Shown here: positions 44,180 through 53,220 of the stretch, piece by piece | Layout: each line of letters starts with the position of its first letter | Numbering within the stretch: position 1 is the stretch's first letter | NCBI GenBank assembly: GCA_020025885.1 | Contig: JAHHRJ010000005.1 | Span: forward strand, 1 to 64,000 | From: Butyricicoccus sp. | Lineage (GTDB): Bacteria > Bacillota > Clostridia > Oscillospirales > Butyricicoccaceae | DNA: 64,000 bases | Reading direction: 5' to 3' | Notes under the pieces: model-generated | Told to the model about the DNA's origin: nothing | The model's input: the letters and a program-made list of their open reading frames with translations, nothing else | The model's database searches: none | Made by a program: the position numbers and the translations under genes

Positions 44180-44950
44180 TTAATTTGATGTAGAGGTCAG
44201 TTTGATAACCTCATCAATAAAATTGAAATAGTCAAGTGCAGGCTTGGACTGAGGCGCATATTGCAGGACACTCTCGCCATGTGCAGGTGCTTCTGCAACA
44301 ACAACACTGCTTCGGATTGTAGTGTCAAAAACATGACAGTCTAACTGTTCAGCAATCTGCTCTGCCATTTCTTGTACTTCTCGCGCAAGATTGATGCGAT
44401 AGTTATACTTTGTAAGCAGGATGCCCAAAACATTCAAGTTTGCGTTGTAGAAATGACGCACTGTATCAATGGTTTCTTTAATCTGAGATACGCCGAGTAA
44501 GCTCAGAATCTCAGGCACCATGGGAATCACTAGAGAGTTTGATACAACATACGCATTGACCGTCAAAATATTCAGTGCTGGTGGGGTATCGATGATGATA
44601 TAGTCATAGCGGTTTTCTACACGAGACAGGGCATTTTTGAGCAAAAATTCACGACCTGGGCGATTGAATTCCAGCTCAGCACCAGACAGCAGAATATTTG
44701 ATGGTACAATATCACCATATTCTGTGGGGACAATGACTTCATCAAGGGTAGCCTGTCCTTTGAGTGCATCATAAATGGTGTAGGTGTTTTCAATATCAAG
44801 TCCTAAGCTGAAGCCAAAGTTACCCTGTGGGTCAAGATCGATGCCGAGTACGCGCTTCCCGCGTTCGTGTAGCCCTGTGAGTAGTGCAGCTGAGGTGGTC
44901 GTCTTGCCGACACCACCTTTTTGGTTGGTGATTGCGATAATACTAGACAA
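44180..44950 (-). CDS. ParA/Soj-family ATPase
   Basis: A 256-residue ATPase. The deviant Walker A is NQKGGVGKTTTSAAL near residue 8, followed by LGIDLDPQGNFGFSLG, the Walker B/switch region YDYIIIDTPPALNILT and VPMVPEILSLLGVSQ. It lacks an N-terminal HTH, like chromosomal Soj and orphan ParA proteins. No parB gene or parS-like site is seen; the partner gene encodes a ComFB protein. Its position between chemotaxis genes and fliD suggests placing flagella, receptor arrays or another cargo. FlhG is an alternative, but it lies away from flhA and no flhF is present. Confidence 0.9.
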   Translation of the reverse strand: MSSIIAITNQKGGVGKTTTSAALLTGLHERGKRVLGIDLDPQGNFGFSLGLDIENTYTIYDALKGQATLDEVIVPTEYGDIVPSNILLSGAELEFNRPGREFLLKNALSRVENRYDYIIIDTPPALNILTVNAYVVSNSLVIPMVPEILSLLGVSQIKETIDTVRHFYNANLNVLGILLTKYNYRINLAREVQEMAEQIAEQLDCHVFDTTIRSSVVVAEAPAHGESVLQYAPQSKPALDYFNFIDEVIKLTSTSN

Positions 44951-45093
44951 AATTATCCCTCCATCATAAAATAAGTATCTAAACTATTATTAATATTATA
45001 CTATATGTCGATAAAGAAGTATAGAGCGCGAATGAAAAATCAATTATCTCCAATTTATGGGGATCCGCGTATAGAAAAAAGGAGTGAAATGAA

Positions 45094-47478
45094 ATGGCAG
45101 TTAGTGGCGTATCAGGTGGAGGGAGCAGTATCTACGGAAACCGCAATGTACTTTCTGGTTTAGCAAGCGGTATGGATACCGAATCCATGATCGAAAATAT
45201 GACCAAAGCCACCCGAGCAAAGATTGCACAGCAAAAGCAGAAAAAAACGCTGTTAGGATGGAAGCAGAGTGCATATCAAAGTGTCAGCACACCACTTATT
45301 GAATTTTCCAAAAAGTATATGGATTATCAGTCTCCTACCAATCTGTTAAGCTCTGCATTTTTTGACCAGACGGTTGTCACATCTGTGGGAAAAAACAATG
45401 CAATGGTGAGTGCTACAGGCAAAACCAGCAGTGATGTCACAATTAATGGTGTTAAGGAGTTGGCAACTAAGGCTTCTCATTCAGGTATAAGTAGTGAGTT
45501 GACCAACACCGTGAAGCTTGAAACTAAAGAAATTGGAATGGATGAAGATATAACCATAAATAATCTTGCAGGTGAGAGCTTAACATTCAGATATGGAACT
45601 AAACGATATACCATCCGGCTTTCGCAAGGTGCCGATTTGAGTGATGTGAACAATCTGGCAGAGGAAATCAACAAAAAGCTGGGAGAGACACAGCTTTCCG
45701 GTGACGGAAACCTCGGAGAGAAACTTAAGGTTAAAGTAGAAGGTAAGAAACTTAAATTTGAGAATATAGATACAACTGGCAATAATCTGGAGCTTATTAG
45801 CGCCAGTGACAAAATGGAAAATACACTGGGCTTGGACTTTGATGCTAATGAAAAAGGAACGATCAGCATATCAAAAGGTAAGGAATTTACAACTGAGGAT
45901 ATTGATGAAACGAAATTAACTAATAAAGAAAAAATGAGTGACTTCCTTGTCGGTAAAAGTCTTACTTTCTCTGTCAATGGTGAAACAAAGAGCATTATGC
46001 TTTTGACACAGGACGACAAAGCTGAATTAGATAAAAAAACTACTAAGGCAGAGAAGAATCAACTCTTTAAAGAGAAACTCCAAGACAAGCTGGACAAGGC
46101 TTTTGGTAAAGATAAAATCAAGGTGGAATTGAACCCTTCGGGTCAAGATAAGGGAAAATTAAACTTTACAACAGATGATAATAATATCATGCGTGTTACT
46201 GGTGGTTCGGGCGCCCTATTTGGTGAACATGGTGCATTGGGCATTGAAATTGGTGACGGCAACCGCCTGAATGTAGACCGTACACTGGATAAACTGCTGG
46301 GAAATAGCTTTCCCTCTACTGGTAAAGATAAAGAAGAATTGGTTATCAATGGCATAAAAGTGGGTGAGTATGGAAAAGATGACAAGCTGTATAACATTAT
46401 TCAGGACATCAACAATAACAGTGAATTGGGTATTTCAGTAAAGTATTCTGAGATTTCCAATAAGTTTGTATTGGAGACAAAGGAAACTGGTGCAAATAAA
46501 GAAATCAAGATTGAGTCAGGTGGACTGGCAGAAAAGCTTTTTGGAACAGCTGCTGCAAAGGGCACAGATGCAATTGTTGATGTGACAGTCAATGGTGAGA
46601 AGAAACAGCTTACACGACCCTCCAACGAGATTGATATTGATGGACTCAAAGTAACAGTATCAGGCAAGTTTGGTGATTATACAACCGATCCTAATAAGAA
46701 TATTACCATTCAAACAGAAGAGAATGTTACCTTTGACTCTAAGCCAGATACCGAAAAGGTATTTGAGGCAATCAAGACAATGGTCGAAGAATACAATAAA
46801 ATTGTAGATACTGTCTATAGTTCACTGACAACAAAGCCCAACCGTGATTACAAGCCTTTGACTGAAGAACAGAAGAAGGAAATGAGCAAGGAAGAGATTG
46901 AAAAGTGGGAGAAGAAGGCTCAGGAAGGCCTGCTCTTTGCGGATTCACATCTTCGCGAACTGCACAACGATTTACGCTTCATTTTTGCTCCAGGCGGTGA
47001 AGCAGGTGCATTTCTGCGCTCAATCGGTATCGAACCGTCAGATAATTATAAAGATGGCGGTAAGATTAAGCTTGATGAGACAAAACTGAAAGCAGCACTG
47101 AACACCGATCCAGAAAAGGTCAAGAATGCGTTCAATGCACCAGCTCCGGCAGGGACAAGTGGCAAGAATGAGAATGATTTTCAGGGCGGTGTTATGACAC
47201 GGCTGAAAACCGTGTTTGATAAGTTTGCCTCCACATCTCTTTCCCAGCCAGGTATTTTGCTGCAGCAAGCTGGTTCGCCCTTGTCTGCGAACTCTATGTT
47301 AAATAATGCTTTGCAGAAGCAAATGCAGAACATTGACAAGTTTGTTGATCAACTGGAAATGAAGCTGAAAAAACAAATTGATCGCTATAACTCCAGATTT
47401 ACCCAACTGGAAAAGTTGGTTGCACAGATGAATGTACAGAGTGGTCAGCTTGCAGGCTTCATGGGCGGCGGCATGTAA
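45094..47478 (+). CDS. fliD: Flagellar filament cap protein FliD, enlarged
   Basis: A 794-residue cap protein, much longer than the ~500 of Bacillus FliD. AAAAAAGGAG precedes the ATG. The N-terminal domain has LSGLASGMDTESMIENM and the C-terminal domain has ALQKQMQNIDKFVDQLEMKL with RYNSRFTQLEKLVAQMN. The central ~450 residues (about 120-580) are Lys/Glu/Asp/Asn/Thr-rich and expanded, with VTVNGEKK-like strands that repeat loosely (VTINGVKEL, FSVNGETKS, LVINGIKVG, VTVNGEKKQ). These are the exposed D2/D3 parts. A GTCGATAA box at 45007 resembles a sigma-28 -10 but lacks a good -35. Confidence 0.92.
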   Translation: MAVSGVSGGGSSIYGNRNVLSGLASGMDTESMIENMTKATRAKIAQQKQKKTLLGWKQSAYQSVSTPLIEFSKKYMDYQSPTNLLSSAFFDQTVVTSVGKNNAMVSATGKTSSDVTINGVKELATKASHSGISSELTNTVKLETKEIGMDEDITINNLAGESLTFRYGTKRYTIRLSQGADLSDVNNLAEEINKKLGETQLSGDGNLGEKLKVKVEGKKLKFENIDTTGNNLELISASDKMENTLGLDFDANEKGTISISKGKEFTTEDIDETKLTNKEKMSDFLVGKSLTFSVNGETKSIMLLTQDDKAELDKKTTKAEKNQLFKEKLQDKLDKAFGKDKIKVELNPSGQDKGKLNFTTDDNNIMRVTGGSGALFGEHGALGIEIGDGNRLNVDRTLDKLLGNSFPSTGKDKEELVINGIKVGEYGKDDKLYNIIQDINNNSELGISVKYSEISNKFVLETKETGANKEIKIESGGLAEKLFGTAAAKGTDAIVDVTVNGEKKQLTRPSNEIDIDGLKVTVSGKFGDYTTDPNKNITIQTEENVTFDSKPDTEKVFEAIKTMVEEYNKIVDTVYSSLTTKPNRDYKPLTEEQKKEMSKEEIEKWEKKAQEGLLFADSHLRELHNDLRFIFAPGGEAGAFLRSIGIEPSDNYKDGGKIKLDETKLKAALNTDPEKVKNAFNAPAPAGTSGKNENDFQGGVMTRLKTVFDKFASTSLSQPGILLQQAGSPLSANSMLNNALQKQMQNIDKFVDQLEMKLKKQIDRYNSRFTQLEKLVAQMNVQSGQLAGFMGGGM

Positions 47479-47505
47479 AAAGGAAAGAAAGGCAGGAGCA
47501 AAGCT

Positions 47506-47877
47506 ATGTACATGAATGGCTATGACCAGTATAAAACGCAGAGCATCAATACCATGACATCAGGTGAACTTCTTTTGCTGCTCTATGATGAACTGGTAAA
47601 ACGATTGCTGCGTGCTGAGTTGGCGCTGGATCAGGAAAATTATGAATTGTTTGAAGAATCTGTGATCCGCTGTCGGGAAATCATTCGGTATTTGGAGGAT
47701 ACGCTTGATCATCAATACCCAATTAGTGCAGAGCTTTCTCGCCTGTATGAATTTTTTCAGTATCAGCTCAGTCGTGTGACTGCGAGCCGGAAAAAGAGTA
47801 TTTTGCAGGAATTGAGACCATATATCGAAGATCTGCGCAGCAGTTTTCGTGAGGCTGAGAAAACAGGTGGAAGATAG
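47506..47877 (+). CDS. fliS: Flagellin export chaperone FliS
   Basis: A 123-residue helical protein. It begins MNGYDQYKTQSINTMTSGEL, with the YxxxQ and TxSxGEL-type signature of FliS, and continues LLLLYDELVKRLLRAELAL. GGCAGGAG lies upstream. The C-terminal helices are normal in length. It should bind the C-terminus of flagellin. It follows fliD by 27 bases, as in Bacillus. Confidence 0.95.
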   Translation: MYMNGYDQYKTQSINTMTSGELLLLLYDELVKRLLRAELALDQENYELFEESVIRCREIIRYLEDTLDHQYPISAELSRLYEFFQYQLSRVTASRKKSILQELRPYIEDLRSSFREAEKTGGR

Positions 47878-47892
47878 AGGGGAAATCAACAT

Positions 47893-48279
47893 ATGGATAT
47901 TTTACGGGATCTGCTGGTACAGCAAAAGAAAAAATATATTCGGCTGAGTGAAGTGATGGATATCACAATGCAAATGGCAGAGGTAGTAGATCGTGATGAT
48001 AATGTATCTATGAGTATGTTGATTGCTATGAGACAGGAGCCATTACTGCTCATTGATGAAATTCAGCAAGCGGTTAGGGAGCGACTGGAGTCGCTCCCTG
48101 CTGATGTAGCAATACATTTTCACAGGCTGCTATTAGGCAGAGGAGATGAGGAACCCGCGCCAGAAGAAAAGGAACTCGATGAACAATGCAAAATGAATTT
48201 CCGCCTGCTCAGCCGCATTGTGATGATCGATAAGCAGCTCAACCGAAAGGTTGCAAAGGATCAATCATTTTATCAGTAA
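47893..48279 (+). CDS. Small helical protein after fliS, FliT/FlgN-like position
   Basis: A 128-residue, almost entirely helical, charged protein. I do not recognise a defined family. It contains VQQKKKYIRLSEVMDITMQM, a second helix with LLLIDEIQQAVRERLE, an acidic loop (GDEEPAPEEKELDE) and a final helix ending in KDQSFYQ. GAGGGGAAATC is a moderate ribosome site. Its place directly after fliD-fliS is where FliT-type chaperones occur, so an export chaperone for FliD or a hook-associated protein is plausible. It ends before a convergent gene. Confidence 0.6.
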   Translation: MDILRDLLVQQKKKYIRLSEVMDITMQMAEVVDRDDNVSMSMLIAMRQEPLLLIDEIQQAVRERLESLPADVAIHFHRLLLGRGDEEPAPEEKELDEQCKMNFRLLSRIVMIDKQLNRKVAKDQSFYQ

Positions 48280-48301
48280 GGATCAAAAAATCGGTTCAGG
48301 C

Positions 48302-49225
48302 TTAATTGCCTGAACCGATGATCCATACAGGTCCACCATCGCCATCTCGTCCAGCAAGTTCGCGAACGATGAGGTTTGGGTCCCAAAGGGTTGTGCTGTT
48401 TTCAAAACTTTGTGGGTCTGCCAGCATGAATTTTCCATCAGGAGAAAGACCACGGACGATCATAAAATGTCCGGAAGTCGTGAAGTGCCCCTGACGGACA
48501 AGGATCACAAGAATTTTTCCTGCTTTGAGCTCTTTGGTTAAGCCTGCAACAGTACGATCACTGGCAGATGTCACAGTGAGTCCGTATGCACGCGCCGCAG
48601 CTGGGATTAAAGCGTGATAAGAACCGCCGCCACGCGAATAATAGCCATGCCGGACAGACCAGCTTGCCATTGTGACAGGGTCAACTTGATAATCGGTCAG
48701 GCTGGAAATGACCATTGCCATTGCAGCTGGACCGCAGCCGTGGGTACCAATCGGATCGGAGCCATACAGCTTGTCTTTCCAAGTAGGGGAGACCTGATTA
48801 AAAAACAAAATATCGGCATTACCGCCAGTTAGTACGATATCTCCTGATGCTGGGTCGGTATAATAGCCGTCATGCTGAATCACCATACCTTGTTTTGAGG
48901 CGATGTCACTCGCTGGTTTACTGCCAGCGGCATCGATTGGTGGTTCTTCTGGTTTTTTGAGGTCTTCGATCGCTTGCTTGGCTTCTTCCGCCCAGACTGC
49001 CATGGTTTCTTGTGTTTTATGAGCGAAAGCAATCGTACTATCTTTGGTCAGCTCAAAAACTTCAATGGCTTTTTCAGCAATCGGGTCTGCGATGCGGTGA
49101 AACAGTGCAGGCGCAAACACAAAACAGGCGATGCCTTCGACAAGCACAAAGCAGAAAACACCAATGAGCAGGATCTTTCCCATGCCCAATGGACGAAGAA
49201 TTTTTTCTTTTTTTCGTTTTACCAT
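48302..49225 (-). CDS. Membrane-anchored C39-like papain-fold protein
   Basis: A 307-residue protein with a basic N-terminus, one membrane helix near residues 12-37 (GKILLIGVFCFVLVEGIACF) and an extracellular region. Residues about 135-300 form a peptidase_C39_2-type domain with the catalytic cysteine in GTHGCGPAAMAMV, histidine in SGHFMIVRGL and the following aspartate in FMLADPQ. A helical stalk lies between. No bacteriocin exporter domains accompany it, so it is probably a surface peptidase or a binding protein and not a leader peptidase. Its convergent neighbour ends 22 bases away. Confidence 0.78.
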   Translation of the reverse strand: MVKRKKEKILRPLGMGKILLIGVFCFVLVEGIACFVFAPALFHRIADPIAEKAIEVFELTKDSTIAFAHKTQETMAVWAEEAKQAIEDLKKPEEPPIDAAGSKPASDIASKQGMVIQHDGYYTDPASGDIVLTGGNADILFFNQVSPTWKDKLYGSDPIGTHGCGPAAMAMVISSLTDYQVDPVTMASWSVRHGYYSRGGGSYHALIPAAARAYGLTVTSASDRTVAGLTKELKAGKILVILVRQGHFTTSGHFMIVRGLSPDGKFMLADPQSFENSTTLWDPNLIVRELAGRDGDGGPVWIIGSGN

Positions 49226-49564
49226 TGTTGATACACCGCCTTTCTGGTATAATAAGATAGATGCTTATTATACAATTGTTTTATCAGGATACAACAAGCA
49301 TCACAAAGTAGAAGATATACTTTTATTTGTGTATATCGCTGTGGTATCATAATATAATTACTTATTTATATGGAAATTTTTAATGATGCCGCAGCAACAA
49401 ACAGCAGATCGTCTCTGTTCTTAAGTTGTTGCCACGGCGTCATATAAATTAAAGCTTATCGGCTTCATTATATCAAACATCATTTGTTTTGCATAGCATA
49501 TGGAGAAAAACTTTTTCTTATTCAAGAAAAGTGCGAGAGGCGATCCCTATCGGAGGAACGATTT
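49226..49564. other. Intergenic region with an imperfect 18-bp inverted repeat
   Basis: A 339-base gap between divergent genes. Arms ATGATGCCGCAGCAACAA (49383-49400) and TTGTTGCCACGGCGTCAT (49426-49443) pair with three mismatches around a 25-nt loop. A weak promoter (TTGTGT, 17 bp, TAATAT) lies upstream near 49327-49355. No T-run follows the arms, so they may be an operator or RNA structure in the leader of the ftsE-like gene. Confidence 0.4.
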
Positions 49565-50323
49565 ATGTCAGTTATTACGTTGGAGGCTGTAAGTAAGGAA
49601 TATGATGCAGGTCCACGATCAAAAATAAAACTCCCTCCAGCCGTGCACGATATCAATTTGAAAATCAATCAGGGTGAATTCGTTTTTGTTCTCGGCAGCA
49701 GTGGTGCTGGAAAGAGTACATTACTGCATTTGATGGCTGGAGACTTTGTGCCAACAAAAGGAAGAGTTCTCCTCAATGGTATCGATTTGGCAAAGATCCC
49801 TGAGCGAAAACGTCCTTTGATTCGGCAGCGGTATGGACTGGTATGGCAGGACCCGAAGCTGATCGAAGACCGAACGATCTATGAGAATATTGCGATCTCT
49901 ATGCGTGCAGCGGGTATGCGGCGCAAAGAAATCCGTGAGGCCGTGCCGAAAGCACTGGGGATCGTGGGACTGCGCCGCACACTGGACAGTTTTCCGCATG
50001 AGATTTCTGGCGGCGAACGTATGCGAGTGGAGCTTGCGCGCGCCATTGCAAATTCGCCGGATATTCTGATCGTTGATGAGCCAACAGCTAATTTGGACAA
50101 CGATACTGCGTGGGATATGGTGCAGCTGTTTCAGGAGATCAATCGCCGCGGAACAACGATCATTATGGCAACGCATGCAAGAAGCATTGTAAATATACTG
50201 CGCAAACGCGTGATTACACTTGCAGATGGAAAAATTATTGGTGATGTGGAAAATGGCAGATATGGTTATATTTCACACCGCTTTTCTCGCGTCAGCGCAC
50301 ACACAAAATTGTTTCGAAAATAA
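49565..50323 (+). CDS. ftsE: FtsE-like ABC ATPase
   Basis: A 252-residue ATP-binding protein. The ATG at 49565 has CGGAGGA upstream; the longer frame from 49484 has no site. Walker A is LGSSGAGKSTLLHLM, the Q-loop is GLVWQDPKLIEDRT, the signature ISGGERMRVELARAI and Walker B ILIVDEPTANLD, all in FtsE style. An ATPase of this type works with the membrane protein FtsX to activate cell wall hydrolases. No ftsX follows; the next gene is a chemoreceptor. The ~25-residue C-terminal extension (YGYISHRFSRVSAHTKLF) is longer than in most FtsE. Another LolD-type exporter role is possible. Confidence 0.75.
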   Translation: MSVITLEAVSKEYDAGPRSKIKLPPAVHDINLKINQGEFVFVLGSSGAGKSTLLHLMAGDFVPTKGRVLLNGIDLAKIPERKRPLIRQRYGLVWQDPKLIEDRTIYENIAISMRAAGMRRKEIREAVPKALGIVGLRRTLDSFPHEISGGERMRVELARAIANSPDILIVDEPTANLDNDTAWDMVQLFQEINRRGTTIIMATHARSIVNILRKRVITLADGKIIGDVENGRYGYISHRFSRVSAHTKLFRK

Positions 50324-50424
50324 GCTGTATGTGGGCGATACGCATAACTATTTTAGTACCATAATTCGATCTTTGGTATGGGGGTCGGTTATGAAGATAA
50401 ATATATCAGGAGGTAACAACAAAA

Positions 50425-52212
50425 ATGTTCAAGAAATTAAGTATTCGAGGCCGACTGCTTGCCGGATTTGGATTGGCAATCCTGTTATCAGCGCTTATGA
50501 TTGTACTGTCACTGGCGGAGGTACAGGATGCACACAGACGGTTTATGAATTTGATGGACGGACCGATTGAAACGGTAGATGATGTAAAGAATGCTCGCCT
50601 ATACATCAACGCTATGGCACGTACTGTGCGCGATATGGCACTCAATCCAGATTCTTCTACTTACAGCTCTTCTGAAGCTGATATTGCCGAGAATAAGAAA
50701 GATATTGCCAAGCTGACAAGCAAGATTATGGCCGGAACTTATGGAAAGAATAGCTATGTAAAAGAGTGGGTCGATTCAATCACTGAGTGGCAATATGCAG
50801 CCGATGAGATTATTATGACCATCAAGAGCGGCAACCGTACACGAGCGATGGAGATGATCGTAAACGAATGTACACCAGCACTGCGGGAGATGGCAAAAAA
50901 GGCGATTCTGGTAACTGATACCTTGAGCAATATACGTAGCGAAGAGTTGCAGCGCGTTAACTCTTATATCCGCAGAATTACATTAACAATCTTTATAATG
51001 ATGCTGTTTGAGGTTATCATTCTTGTACTAATCACCATCCGTATCATAGCTAGCATCCTTTCACCACTGGATGAAATGAAGAAGACCATGATTGCAATGA
51101 GCAAGGGTGATCTGCATACAACCTGTGCATATGAAGGCGATGATGAGGTTGGTGTTACAGCGGCAGCACTTTGCTCCAGCCAGCAGACATTGTCCAATAT
51201 AATCAGTGATCTGGGTACTGCGTTAGAACAGATGGCAGCAGGCAACTTCCAGGTTTCTTTAAACACAGAGTTCCCGGGCGATCTCAGCAACATCAAGAAT
51301 TCTGTGGAACATCTGCTGGATCGTCTCAATGAAGTGATGTCTCAGCTGCGCAGCTCGGGTACACAGGTCGCTTCGGGCGCAGATCAGGTATCTTCTGGTG
51401 CACAGGCACTGGCACAGGGCGCAACCGAGCAGGCAAGCTCTGTTGAGGAGCTGAGTGCGACTATCAACGAAATCTCTACTGCTTCCAAGAAAAATGCACA
51501 GACCGCTGTGGATGTACGCAATCTGGCAAATGATGCGGGCTCTGCGATCGAAAAGAGCGGTCAGCAGATGCAGGAAATGCTGTCAGCAATGAATGATATC
51601 AGCAATTCTTCCAGCGAGATCAGCAAGATCATCAAGACCATTGAGGATATCGCATTCCAGACCAACATTCTGGCACTCAATGCAGCCGTTGAGGCAGCTC
51701 GTGCAGGTACTGCGGGCAAGGGCTTTGCAGTGGTTGCGGACGAAGTACGTAACCTTGCAAGCAAGTCGGCAGAGGCTTCCAAGAACACTGCGGCACTCAT
51801 TGAGCAGGCGATCCATGCCGTTGAGCGCGGCAGCGCACTGGCAACTGGTACTGCGGACGCACTGAATGAGGCAAGTGCAAAGGCACGTGACGTTGTTACA
51901 AACATTGACTACATCACAGATGCTGTGGATCAGGAAGCTGCTTCCATTGAGCAGATCACGATCGGTATTGACCAGATTTCTGCAGTCGTACAGACCAACT
52001 CTGCAACCAGCGAGGAGTCCGCGGCAGCATCTGAGGAACTGTCTTCTCAGGCGCAAATGATGCATACTCTGCTGAATCGTTTCCAGCTGGATGGCGGAAG
52101 CTCAATGGGTGGATTCAGCACACCAGCAGCACCAGCACAGTCGCAGTATCGCAGCAACTTTGATAGCTATGATGACTATACACCGTCTGCTACAAACTTT
52201 GATAAGTATTAA
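50425..52212 (+). CDS. Methyl-accepting chemotaxis protein
   Basis: A 595-residue transmembrane chemoreceptor. CAGGAGG lies 10 nt before the ATG. A first membrane helix (about 11-31) and a second (about 189-212) bracket a ~150-residue extracellular four-helix-bundle-type sensor. A HAMP domain follows (about 212-265), then the cytoplasmic signalling domain with the hairpin tip [20 protein letters not shown]. The C-terminal ~30 residues are a flexible Ser/Tyr/Asp-rich tail with no CheR-binding pentapeptide. A GGCGATAC box at 50334 resembles a sigma-28 -10 with a weak -35 (GAAA, 14 bp upstream). The ligand is unknown. Confidence 0.95.
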   Translation: MFKKLSIRGRLLAGFGLAILLSALMIVLSLAEVQDAHRRFMNLMDGPIETVDDVKNARLYINAMARTVRDMALNPDSSTYSSSEADIAENKKDIAKLTSKIMAGTYGKNSYVKEWVDSITEWQYAADEIIMTIKSGNRTRAMEMIVNECTPALREMAKKAILVTDTLSNIRSEELQRVNSYIRRITLTIFIMMLFEVIILVLITIRIIASILSPLDEMKKTMIAMSKGDLHTTCAYEGDDEVGVTAAALCSSQQTLSNIISDLGTALEQMAAGNFQVSLNTEFPGDLSNIKNSVEHLLDRLNEVMSQLRSSGTQVASGADQVSSGAQALAQGATEQASSVEELSATINEISTASKKNAQTAVDVRNLANDAGSAIEKSGQQMQEMLSAMNDISNSSSEISKIIKTIEDIAFQTNILALNAAVEAARAGTAGKGFAVVADEVRNLASKSAEASKNTAALIEQAIHAVERGSALATGTADALNEASAKARDVVTNIDYITDAVDQEAASIEQITIGIDQISAVVQTNSATSEESAAASEELSSQAQMMHTLLNRFQLDGGSSMGGFSTPAAPAQSQYRSNFDSYDDYTPSATNFDKY

Positions 52213-52271
52213 GAAATTTAATACTTAAAAAGGGGTGTACAAAAACTCGTTTATCCCTGAATTCGTAAAAT

Positions 52272-52322
52272 AAATTCCAGCAGGAAATGAGAGATAATCT
52301 CTATTTTCTGCTGGAATTTTTC
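52272..52322. terminator. Terminator after the chemoreceptor gene
   Basis: AAATTCCAGCAGGAAAT and ATTTTCTGCTGGAATTTTT form a long stem with an inner GAGA/TCTC helix. It ends the chemoreceptor transcript. The A-rich left arm could also serve the convergent PHP gene. Confidence 0.85.
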
Positions 52323-52373
52323 ACTTTATCCCATAATTTTGGAGCAATGGACTTTTTGTACAGCCCTTGTTGC

Positions 52374-53207
52374 TTACTTTGTTCCTCTGTCAAATAGCCA
52401 ATCAAGTTCCAAATTCAAATTCAGCTTGCCTAGTGCGATATCTGGCTTGACGCGTTCTCCGTGAAAGTCGCTTCCACCAGTTACATGCAAGCCATACCGT
52501 TTGGCGAGACTCAAATAATAGGCAGTCTGCTCTGGTGTATGCCTAGAATAGAAACATTCAATTGCATCTAGTCCATCGTCTACCAGTATTTGCACAAATG
52601 CTTCCAGTTTATCGTCCTCTAATTTAAGTTGATAAGGGTGGGCGAGGGATACCTTTCCGCCCGCTGCTTTGATGGCAGCAATGCAAGTTTGGGCATCAAT
52701 CTTAAACTGATCCATACGCTGATACTCCTCGGTATCCAAATAGCGGTCAAATGCTTCTCGATTTGAGGAGACATAACCATGCTTTACCATGACTTGAGCA
52801 AAATGGGGACGGGCAATGATGTTTCCGCCAGCCAGCGCTTCAACCTCTGAAAGAGGAATATCAACTCCTTTTTCCTTCAAAAAATCAATAATGCGGTATT
52901 TCCGATTTTCTCGCATGGAACGCAAATTGTTACACAATGCGGTAAGTTCGCTTGCAGTCGAAGAAAATCCATATCCCAGCAAATGCAGGTTGGGATATTC
53001 TTTTGCGCTCAGTTCAATGCCAGGTAAGACAGTCAGTCCTACAGCTTCTCCGGCATGGAGTGCCTCATCTAGTCCATCTATGGTATCATGGTCTGTGAGG
53101 GAGAGCACTTCCAGCCCTTGTGCTTTTGCCATAGATACTAGCTCTGATGGGCTGTATTGCCCATCAGAAGCCGTAGAATGGGTATGAAGATCAGCAAACA
53201 ATGTCAT
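52374..53207 (-). CDS. PHP-domain metal-dependent phosphoesterase
   Basis: A 277-residue cytoplasmic enzyme. The start at 53207 (MTLFADLHTHSTASDG) is chosen because AAGGAGC lies upstream; the longer frame begins inside the upstream gene. The PHP metal motifs are ADLHTHS, LTDHDTIDG, IELSA and the C-terminal GGSDFHGE, with KVSLAHPYQL between. It resembles the TrpH/RNase AM group, which hydrolyses 3',5'-bisphosphonucleotides or acts on RNA 5' ends. It is the last gene of the choline operon, 13 bases after the transporter, so a role linked to phosphocholine is possible but unproven. Confidence 0.85.
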   Translation of the reverse strand: MTLFADLHTHSTASDGQYSPSELVSMAKAQGLEVLSLTDHDTIDGLDEALHAGEAVGLTVLPGIELSAKEYPNLHLLGYGFSSTASELTALCNNLRSMRENRKYRIIDFLKEKGVDIPLSEVEALAGGNIIARPHFAQVMVKHGYVSSNREAFDRYLDTEEYQRMDQFKIDAQTCIAAIKAAGGKVSLAHPYQLKLEDDKLEAFVQILVDDGLDAIECFYSRHTPEQTAYYLSLAKRYGLHVTGGSDFHGERVKPDIALGKLNLNLELDWLFDRGTK

Positions 53208-53220
53208 ATATTTTCGCTCC

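Noticed and set aside
44980..45014. Sigma-28 promoter for fliD
   Set aside because: GTCGATAA resembles the -10, but no TAAA-like -35 lies 13-16 bp upstream; the evidence is too weak to list.
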